Source: Cyclobacteriaceae bacterium (GTDB lineage: Bacteria > Bacteroidota > Bacteroidia > Cytophagales > Cyclobacteriaceae). From it: a DNA stretch of 64,000 bases. The DNA is taken from the NCBI GenBank assembly GCA_016787665.1, contig JAEUUC010000002.1:1-64000 (forward strand), in the 5' to 3' direction. Shown here one piece after another: positions 18,059-24,149 of the stretch; positions within the stretch are counted from its first letter, which is position 1; each line of letters opens with the position of its first letter. The translations under genes and the position numbers were made by a program. The notes under the pieces are model-generated. The model saw nothing but the letters and a program-made list of their open reading frames with translations. It made no database searches and had not been told where the DNA came from.

Positions 18059-18226
18059 TAACATACCCGGGTTTTCGTGAAAATTGATGCAATTTGACCG
18101 CATGTGGGAGGGTTGGACATTTCTACTGGACAAATCAAAAAATTGGTTATGCAAGCGGTAAAGCACTCCAATATTATTTAACATAATATAAATTATATAA
18201 CTAGTTTCTGGTTAAACTGCTCAAGG

Positions 18227-18361
18227 TCAATCACGAGCCAGTGGCTTGAATTTATACTGCACGCCCACCCGCAGGACGAGAAACTCCGGAAAGCCGTCTG
18301 TAATCTTCCGGTCGAAGTTGTAGAGCATCTGCACGTTGCCGGTGATTGGCTTGTAATAATC
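18227..18361 (-). pseudogene. C-terminal scrap of an outer-membrane protein gene
   Basis: Read on the minus strand, this frame encodes 44 residues and a TGA stop. It begins DYYKPITGNVQMLYNF and ends in VGVQYKFKP, with the alternating aromatic pattern and near-terminal aromatic residues of the last strands of a beta-barrel. The frame upstream is closed by a stop and nothing upstream continues it, so the rest of the gene is missing. It probably marks the right edge of the island, where an insertion or deletion removed the gene body. The protein family cannot be named from this piece. Confidence 0.5.
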
Positions 18362-18507
18362 CAAGGTTCAGGAATAACAGACCTGCTCCAACGTGTAACA
18401 TTTATCTGTCATGCTCGTCATACACCCAAATCCAGTTAAAATAGTTTAACCCTGAACAATTCTTGTGCTCGCTTGACCAAATCTAAACTTTCATAACCAA
18501 CCATTTT

Positions 18508-19896
18508 ATGTTTCGGGTCCTCACGGCTTTTTCAAAAGTCGCATCATCTACTTTTTGCTTTTTGTTGATTTCCTGCAGCAGCCCGGTTGACGACTTGGCG
18601 CGGCATGCATCGTTTGAGCCGCGCCTTTTGCAAGAGGATTTGGATTACCTCATCGCTACGTTGGAGAAACGCCACGTGGACTTCTACCAGCGCGCCAACC
18701 GAGACTCCATTCAGCGCATGGCAGCGCAGGTGCGCGGCCAACTCACGCAACCGATGAACCGCATGGAGTTCTTTCGTGTGGTGGGGCAATTGAACCCGTA
18801 TTTCAATGATGCTCACTGCCTGGTATTCCCGCTCATTGAAGAGGCGGATGCAAAAAAAGCGGAAGGCTGCAAACCATTTCCGTTTCACGTTGTGCTGGAT
18901 GAAGCCGGTGCACTGCGGCCCGAGCGCAGCTACGCCCGCAAATCGGATCATGTAACGGTGGAGAAATCATGGAGCCTTGATTCCATCAACGGCATCGCCA
19001 CGGCCGAAGTACTTGATCGTATCACCCGCTACAGTCATGGAGAAACACCTCAACTGAGGCGGCACATGACCACGCTACTCTTTGCCGATTGGCTGTTCAC
19101 GCTCTATGGCTGGTGCGGTGAATATAATCTTGTTTTCAATGCTGGTAAGAAGTCGGCACGCATCACGGGTGCAGATGAATGGAAAAGCCTGGAAGCAAAC
19201 GTGGTGCAGTACAACCGGCTCGAAATCCTGAGCGACTCCATCGGCTACCTGCGGCTCAACAGCTTTGACGTGGACGAGCACGAAGATGCGTATGAAGCCT
19301 TCATTGAAAACGCATTTGATAGTTTAGCCACGCGCAGGACTGATAAACTGATCATTGATGTGCGGGGCAATACGGGTGGCCAGTCGGATGCTGGTGCCCA
19401 GGTATTGCAATACCTCACCGATAAAAAGCTCTCACAGGTATCGCGCGCGTACGACCGCATTCACGAAGGCAACGCAGGCTGGTTTAACTACCGCGGCCAA
19501 CCAGGGCAGTTGAAAGAAATGGATCTCAGCACCGATGACATGATCAAACCCATCGAGCCTTCGAAACGTTTTCGCGGTACGGTGGTGGTGCTGTTTGATG
19601 AGATGACGTACTCGGCCGGCATCATCTTCATTACCATCGTGCAAGATCATCAACTGGCCGTTACCATCGGTCGGCCCACGGGTGGTTTTGCCAATCAAAC
19701 CGGCAACATCGAGTCGTTCCGGCTTCCGCATACCCAACTCACGGTGTATGCCCCCGCGCGCAAATTTGTGCGCCCCAACGGCAACACGGCTGTGCACCCG
19801 GTGACACCCGATGTCGTAGTCACTCCCCCCGACACGCTTGTTACAGATGATTATGTTTTACAACGCGCGTTAGCCGAGCTGCGGAATAAAAAGTAA
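18508..19896 (+). CDS. S41-family peptidase (lipoprotein)
   Basis: This is a 462-residue serine protease of the C-terminal processing peptidase (S41) family. The N-terminus is a lipoprotein signal with lipobox LLISC. The catalytic core is in the C-terminal half: LIIDVRGNTGGQSDAGAQVL and the nucleophile Ser369 in DEMTYSAG, followed by GRPTGGFAN. I do not see an obvious PDZ domain, as in many Bacteroidota S41 lipoproteins. It is expected to act in the periplasm or at the outer membrane on unknown peptides. The gene stands alone, with about 150 bases between the preceding gene scrap and its ATG, and has no operon partner. Confidence 0.87.
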   Translation: MFRVLTAFSKVASSTFCFLLISCSSPVDDLARHASFEPRLLQEDLDYLIATLEKRHVDFYQRANRDSIQRMAAQVRGQLTQPMNRMEFFRVVGQLNPYFNDAHCLVFPLIEEADAKKAEGCKPFPFHVVLDEAGALRPERSYARKSDHVTVEKSWSLDSINGIATAEVLDRITRYSHGETPQLRRHMTTLLFADWLFTLYGWCGEYNLVFNAGKKSARITGADEWKSLEANVVQYNRLEILSDSIGYLRLNSFDVDEHEDAYEAFIENAFDSLATRRTDKLIIDVRGNTGGQSDAGAQVLQYLTDKKLSQVSRAYDRIHEGNAGWFNYRGQPGQLKEMDLSTDDMIKPIEPSKRFRGTVVVLFDEMTYSAGIIFITIVQDHQLAVTIGRPTGGFANQTGNIESFRLPHTQLTVYAPARKFVRPNGNTAVHPVTPDVVVTPPDTLVTDDYVLQRALAELRNKK

Positions 19897-19957
19897 ATTT
19901 AGGAAAGTCAGGTATCGGAGATGTAAGCGCAGCCCTTGATGCCAAAAACTCAATTAT

Positions 19958-20053
19958 TTACAAATGAAGGAAGGTAAGGTTCTCGCAAGACGCATCTTCC
20001 TCACCCCAAAGCTCAAAAAAGGTATCAATTTCATTAAGGGTAAAGCCGAGCTC
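19958..20053 (-). pseudogene. Scrap of a MerR-family regulator gene
   Basis: The minus strand encodes 31 residues starting ELGFTLNEIDTFFELWGEE, then TAA. The L-G-F-T/S-L-x-E-I helix followed by a Leu/Trp-rich turn is the hallmark of the region after the winged helix in MerR regulators. The frame is closed by TAG just upstream, exactly where a dispersed hairpin repeat begins (20060), so the DNA-binding half is gone. The call depends on a short match. Confidence 0.4.
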
Positions 20054-20059
20054 CTATCG

Positions 20060-20137
20060 TTCTTGCCGGTCGCCTGACCGGCAAGCATTCATAACTCATC
20101 CACATGTGTCAAAATCTGAACTCATCATTCCCTTCCT
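20060..20137 (+). repeat. Dispersed repeat family 2, copy 1 (contains a 10-bp hairpin)
   Basis: These 78 bases recur at 23933-24011 with very few differences (one extra A and two substitutions by eye). Both copies begin with the perfect hairpin CTTGCCGGTC/GACCGGCAAG around a GCCT loop (20062-20085). They continue CATTCATAACTCATCCACA and end CATCATTCCCTTCCT. The hairpin core is the reverse complement of that in the hairpin at 22495-22518. Confidence 0.85.
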
Positions 20138-20175
20138 CATGCATGCACAACGAGTCCTGGCGTGCCGATCGCAAT

Positions 20176-20928
20176 TTACGATTTGTTGTAATCGTTTACC
20201 ATTTTGGTGAGGGCCTCTAACGTATCCATCTGGAAGCTGGACTCAAAAACGGGTCCCTTCATAAAGAGATCTCTAAACCCGTATTTGTTTTTGGCGTAAT
20301 CCGTCAACACGGTTTTATTGTCGCCAAAAAGTGACTTTAAATTGATGGTCGACATGTTCTTCGCTTCCTCTCCTTCTTTCTGACAAAGAATCTCAAAGTT
20401 GTTTTCCTGCCATTTCACATAGTCCTCATCATTAACTTTCGTACGGTCGGGTAAGTAAGGCGTAACGAAACCCTGGGTGTGGTGATACTTTTTAAAAATG
20501 GTAATCTTTCCTTCCGCAGCAACTTCTAGCATCAGTTGATTGGGAATCTGGTCTTGTGTCCTTTTCGCAAAGAGGTTAACATACTTTGCCTGTTTAAATT
20601 TCTTACCATTCTCAAGCGTAAAACTCTGCAAGTCGGTGGCATCATACACCACAACGGCTTTATCTACATTTTCCCCGGCACTGAACGCGGCATAGGTTTT
20701 CTCGTCAATCAGGTTCACCCTTTTTTGAAATTCCTGTGGGTTCATCATGTCAATGAATATGTATCCACTAACCTGATCCCCATTTTTAAAGGTTACCGTA
20801 CCCTTTTCATACTTCCCTACCGAGCTGGGCGTACGCATTTGCGCCATGATGTTGCTAAAGGTGAAGCAGAACAGCACCAGCAGCCCGGCTGCCAGCGTGG
20901 ATTGGGTTTTTGATTTTGTGGTTTTCAT
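20176..20928 (-). CDS. Secreted protein of unknown function
   Basis: This 250-residue protein has a clear signal peptide (TLAAGLLVLFCFTFSNIMAQ). The mature part begins with a short beta-rich segment, YEKGTVTFKNGDQVSGYIFI, a pattern seen in many Bacteroidota secreted proteins that describe a property to be serialised or sensed. A mixed alpha/beta region follows. It has no catalytic motif and no membrane anchor that I can see. It stands alone between two repeat-containing gaps. I cannot suggest a function. Confidence 0.8.
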   Translation of the reverse strand: MKTTKSKTQSTLAAGLLVLFCFTFSNIMAQMRTPSSVGKYEKGTVTFKNGDQVSGYIFIDMMNPQEFQKRVNLIDEKTYAAFSAGENVDKAVVVYDATDLQSFTLENGKKFKQAKYVNLFAKRTQDQIPNQLMLEVAAEGKITIFKKYHHTQGFVTPYLPDRTKVNDEDYVKWQENNFEILCQKEGEEAKNMSTINLKSLFGDNKTVLTDYAKNKYGFRDLFMKGPVFESSFQMDTLEALTKMVNDYNKS

Positions 20929-21330
20929 TACGCTGAATTTGTTTTACCTGGGGTTACGCAAGCACGTTGCCAACGCTGATGGGTGCAATTGATTCGGGTT
21001 GTAATTTAAGGCTAATTTACTGAAAGGAGATACAAACACCGTACCAACTCCCAGATCCGGCATGATGTTATGTCGGGACTGGCATGCCATGCTGCCCCGC
21101 TCGTTGGAGGAGAAATGCCGAAAGTAAAAATGCGCCAGCTTTCAGGACGACCAACAGCAACGGGGCAATCACCGTAAAATAGAAACTCATCTAATTGCAG
21201 CTCTTATCTCGCTCGTTGGTGAAGAACACCAAAAAGGTGGAAGCGTCTGAATGGCATGTTCGATTTGGTGGTCTGCCGAAAATGTGTTTATTTTTATACA
21301 AATTTTATACGCGCCCAAATGAGTTTGGCT
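20929..21330. other. Gap of about 400 bases with small hairpins and a partial repeat
   Basis: No gene is supported here. The gap separates two divergent genes and should hold both promoters. It contains CGACCAACAGCAACG (21148-21162), the same string as in the hairpin repeat at 22508-22522, a small perfect hairpin TTGGTG/CACCAA near 21216-21232, and the palindrome TGGCATGCCA near 21080. A long AT-rich run near 21280-21310 precedes the lipoprotein gene and is its likely promoter. Confidence 0.45.
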
Positions 21331-22359
21331 ATGAAAAGAAGTCTGTCGATTCTTGCCCTGCTTTGCACACTTTTGATTCCATCATGCAAGGATAAGCCCA
21401 CGCAGCCTGTTCATACCGTGTATGTAGCCGGCCACGAACTGAATGGCAGTGGCATCTCCATCCGTGGCGGATACTGGAAGGAGCGCGCGCAGGTTATCCT
21501 GTCGACCAATGGTTTCTATGCCTCGTCCATTTTCTTGTCTGACGAGGACGTTTACGTCTGTGGAAAGGAGGTTTCGCCAACCGGAAATTTTATTCTGAAA
21601 TATTGGAAGAACAACACACCGGTAAGCCTAACGAATGGGCAGAACGATGTTGATGGCGGTTATATTTTTGTTGATGGCAATAATGTATACGTGGCTGCCG
21701 GTGAATTCAACGGCAGTGTGTATGTCGCGAAAGTCTGGAAAAACGGGGTTGCTACAGACTTGACCAACGGGCAAAATACAGCGGTAGTCAAGGGTATACT
21801 CGTTAAAGGAGCGGACGTCTACGTGGCAGGTTATGAACAGGGCTCAACTGGTTTCGTGGCTAAGTACTGGAAGAACGGCAATGAAGTTTTGCTTTCGGAT
21901 GGCACTTCGGACGGCTTCGCTACGGATATCACCGTTGCCGGAAGTGATGTGTACGTGTCGGGTTATCAGAATATCAATAATAAACTCACGGCAGTGTACT
22001 GGAAAAATGGTAATCGTATCGTTCTGAGCTCAGCTGACTTTTCTTTTGCAACTTCCATTTTTGTGGCCAACAATACCGTATATGTAAGTGGCTCGGAGCT
22101 TACCTCAACCGGCACCGTTGCGATCTATTGGCAAAACGGAAATGCTGTTCGCTTGAGTGATGCCTTGGGCGATGCCTCCGCCACTCGCATCGTGGTGGTG
22201 GGTAGTGATGTTTATGTTGCCGGGTATGACGGCTTGCCGACCAATCATATAGCCCGATACTGGAAAAATGGAGAAGCGGTTGCGCTAACCGATGGCACAA
22301 CAAACGCCTTTGTGTTCGGACTCGCTGTCAAAAGCTCCATGCGCCCGCGTGGCGAATGA
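21331..22359 (+). CDS. Lipoprotein built of tandem propeller-like repeats
   Basis: With the start at ATG 21331, the protein has about 342 residues and begins with a lipoprotein signal (MKRSLSILALLCTLLIPSC). ATG 21319 is an equally possible start, while the longer form from 21256 would bury the signal. The mature part is six to seven repeats of about 45 residues, each with the pattern VYVAG-E...AKYWKNG...LTDG. Such repeats are likely to close into a beta-propeller. No catalytic residues are visible, so a binding role at the cell surface is the best guess. It stands alone in the repeat-rich region. Confidence 0.82.
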   Translation: MKRSLSILALLCTLLIPSCKDKPTQPVHTVYVAGHELNGSGISIRGGYWKERAQVILSTNGFYASSIFLSDEDVYVCGKEVSPTGNFILKYWKNNTPVSLTNGQNDVDGGYIFVDGNNVYVAAGEFNGSVYVAKVWKNGVATDLTNGQNTAVVKGILVKGADVYVAGYEQGSTGFVAKYWKNGNEVLLSDGTSDGFATDITVAGSDVYVSGYQNINNKLTAVYWKNGNRIVLSSADFSFATSIFVANNTVYVSGSELTSTGTVAIYWQNGNAVRLSDALGDASATRIVVVGSDVYVAGYDGLPTNHIARYWKNGEAVALTDGTTNAFVFGLAVKSSMRPRGE

Positions 22360-22417
22360 TTTCGTATGAAGCGTTGAATCGGACATGGTGCGGATTTGTC
22401 CTTCCACATGAAAACCT

Positions 22418-22518
22418 CAATTGACTTCGTTAAGTCAACATCTTCAAGTTCGGGGTAGTTCAACCGGTCGCGGGTGAGCAATTTCAATTTTCAAGCTGTT
22501 GGTCAGGCGACCAACAGC
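22418..22518 (+). repeat. Dispersed repeat family 1, copy A, plus hairpin
   Basis: Bases 22418-22498 match parts of 22901-23028 and 24031-24120 (shared strings such as CATCTTCAAGTTCGGG and GAGCAATTTCAATTTTCAAG). The copy ends in a perfect 10-bp hairpin GCTGTTGGTC/GACCAACAGC with loop AGGC (22495-22518). Read on the minus strand, the repeat spells NYPELEDVDLT in frame, so it may derive from the 3' end of a multiplied gene. Confidence 0.8.
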
Positions 22519-22531
22519 AACGAGGGTAGCT

Positions 22532-22858
22532 TCATTTGCCTCCTAAACGCTGCCAATGAATCTTATGAAGTAGATTTATCATGATGATAACAACAAATAC
22601 GACAGTGAGTAACGAACTTACTACAGAATAAACCATGCCATCTGAAAGAAAATCCAATTCTCGGACAAATTTACTTTCAGATATCGTCATTGCTTTTAAT
22701 ATTGAATTGTCTCTTATCTGGGCAGCCGCATAACTATTTGCCCTTCGTATCTCAACGAGAACAGAAAAGAGCTGACTTAAGCCATTATAAAAGAAAAATG
22801 CAACAACCACCAGGTTTGTCACTGAACACGCAAATAAAAAAAATAGAAGCTTTTTCAT
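22532..22858 (-). CDS. Small two-helix membrane protein, unknown
   Basis: This is a 108-residue protein with two hydrophobic helices, one at residues 3-27 (LLFFLFACSVTNLVVVAFFF) and one at about 75-98 (VSSLLTVVFVVIIMINLL). They are joined by a polar helical loop of about 45 residues that would lie in the periplasm, with both ends in the cytoplasm. Nothing identifies a function. It lies between two copies of the same dispersed repeat and may be cargo of a repeat-mediated rearrangement. Confidence 0.62.
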   Translation of the reverse strand: MKKLLFFLFACSVTNLVVVAFFFYNGLSQLFSVLVEIRRANSYAAAQIRDNSILKAMTISESKFVRELDFLSDGMVYSVVSSLLTVVFVVIIMINLLHKIHWQRLGGK

Positions 22859-22900
22859 ACAGCAGTAAGTGTTTTACTTTAGGCGTTTGATTTGATCCCC

Positions 22901-23028
22901 ATTCTTCGCAGAGTTACCCGCTTCGGGAACGCTGCGCTCTATTGGCTCAATTTACTCCGTTAAGTCAATATCTTCAAGTTCGGGGTAGTTCAACTGGTCG
23001 CGTGCGAGCAATTTCAATTTTCAAGCTG
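22901..23028 (+). repeat. Dispersed repeat family 1, copy B (longest)
   Basis: This copy has both halves of the repeat. The first half (CATTCTTCGCAGAGTTACCC, then GGGAACGCTGCGCTC) is shared with copy C at 24031. The second half, up to TTCAATTTTCAAGCTG, is shared with copy A at 22418. On the minus strand the second half reads LNYPELEDIDLTE followed by TAA, the same frame as in copy A, which hints at an origin from a gene end. Confidence 0.85.
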
Positions 23029-23066
23029 GCATCTTTGCTCTAAACAGAAATTCAGCTAACGGTCAT

Positions 23067-23111
23067 GCGTGCTTAGCTTTGAAATTCTCAACGTTGCGGA
23101 GCTTAGCACGC
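23067..23111 (-). terminator. Long imperfect hairpin after the MORN-repeat gene
   Basis: GCGTGCTTAGCT (23067-23078) and AGCTTAGCACGC (23100-23111) form a 12-bp stem with one mismatch and a 21-base loop, 9 bases beyond the stop of the minus-strand gene at 23120. A transcription terminator or mRNA 3' stabiliser is likely, although no T-run follows. GTTAGAT and GTTAGCT flank it in direct orientation. Confidence 0.45.
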
Positions 23112-23119
23112 GACTGTTT

Positions 23120-23842
23120 CTATCTAACGAAGAAAGACTTCCTAAATGGAAATGCACTGAGAGTATCTCCGTTTAATTCAAAAACAATTCCTTGAACGGA
23201 TTGAAGTCCTAGCTGATTTGCCTTTATTCTAAGAATCGATGTAATACTATCCTCCATAGGTAACTTCGGGCCCAATGCAAGTTTTTGTGGGTTACTAACA
23301 TCACCTATGACAACTGAAATTGTCCTTGCTTTCCGATTCCCAAGTCTTACTATGGCTTCAAAAAAATCTCCCAAGGCCACCGTATCAGTTCTTGAGAAAA
23401 TCATCACCTGCTTTGTTAAAGGATCATTGTCCTGCGCCCCATTTTTGTATCTTATGTAGTTCGTCTCGCGTCCCAATGAATCATAAAATCTCTCAACTAG
23501 TAGGGATCCGTCATCATCGTAAAGCCTCGAAGTATTCACTCGCCTGCCTCGAAAAAAGTAAGACACCTGATTAACAGCACCGGATTCAAAATATATTGTG
23601 TAGGGGCCACTTAACAAGCCGTTTTCATAATTGGCCTTAATTTTTAATTTACCCGACTCATAGTATTGTGTCGCAGTCCCATGTTGTCGGCCATCTACTG
23701 TTGTTAGTTCTGCTTTAATTCCTCCACTTGGATAGTATTCGATAACTTTTTGCTCGCTCCTATTTAATAAATTCAATGTTAGCACGATTGTAAGCAGAAC
23801 TAAAACACTTGCTATCAAGTAGTATTTTGAATATCCTTTCAT
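23120..23842 (-). CDS. MORN-type repeat protein, membrane-anchored
   Basis: This 240-residue protein has one N-terminal membrane helix (YYLIASVLVLLTIVLTLNLL), so the rest lies in the periplasm. Residues 30-130 are about four repeats of the YwqK/MORN_2 kind: EYYPSGGIKAEL, QYYESGKLKIKANYENG, YFESGAVNQVSYFFRG and LYDDDGSLLVERFYDSLG. The last 100 residues are beta-rich and unlike the repeats. Proteins with this repeat are common in Bacteroidota and are often annotated as toxin-antitoxin-like, but no toxin gene is beside it and I would not assign that role. Confidence 0.82.
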   Translation of the reverse strand: MKGYSKYYLIASVLVLLTIVLTLNLLNRSEQKVIEYYPSGGIKAELTTVDGRQHGTATQYYESGKLKIKANYENGLLSGPYTIYFESGAVNQVSYFFRGRRVNTSRLYDDDGSLLVERFYDSLGRETNYIRYKNGAQDNDPLTKQVMIFSRTDTVALGDFFEAIVRLGNRKARTISVVIGDVSNPQKLALGPKLPMEDSITSILRIKANQLGLQSVQGIVFELNGDTLSAFPFRKSFFVR

Positions 23843-23932
23843 TTTGCGTTTCAGTTTCCTCTCTTAATATACTTCGTGTTACTATCATTCATAGGCAAAC
23901 TAAAGTTTTCAAATCGCCTCTCAATTCCCCAG

Positions 23933-24011
23933 TTCTTGCCGGTCGCCTGACCGGCAAGCATTCATAACTCATCCACAGGTGTCAAAAATCTGAATTCATC
24001 ATTCCCTTCCT
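23933..24011 (+). repeat. Dispersed repeat family 2, copy 2
   Basis: Near-identical to 20060-20137, including the hairpin CTTGCCGGTC/GACCGGCAAG (23935-23958). It sits 20 bases before copy C of repeat family 1, so the two families are adjacent here. Confidence 0.85.
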
Positions 24012-24030
24012 GATAAAATCGGGCTGAACT

Positions 24031-24120
24031 CATTCTTCGCAGAGTTACCCGTTTCGGGAACGCTGCGCTCTATTGGCTCAATTTACTCCGTTAAGTCAAC
24101 ATCTTCAAGTTCGGGCTAGT
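24031..24120 (+). repeat. Dispersed repeat family 1, copy C
   Basis: This copy shares about 90 bases with copy B (22901-22990), with only a few substitutions, and then diverges after TTCAAGTTCGGGCTAGTT. It lies 29 bases beyond the stop of the regulator gene at 24150. Confidence 0.85.
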
Positions 24121-24149
24121 TGGTAACCTCCTACTCACCGCACTTCGGT

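Noticed and set aside
14110..18150. GGAC-W-AATCA-like sequences near 14116 and 18130 as transposon terminal repeats.
   Set aside because: They are in direct, not inverted, orientation, the match is short and interrupted, and neither abuts a visible target duplication. This is not enough to define element ends.
23041..23125. The region around the hairpin at 23067-23111 resembles an integron attC site, with GTTAGAT and GTTAGCT on the minus strand.
   Set aside because: In attC the outer R boxes are inverted so that they pair. Here both have the same orientation, and only one fits the GTTRRRY consensus. No integron integrase is present.
23120..23842. The YwqK/MORN-repeat protein as an antitoxin.
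   Set aside because: It is membrane-anchored with its repeats in the periplasm, and no toxin gene is adjacent.
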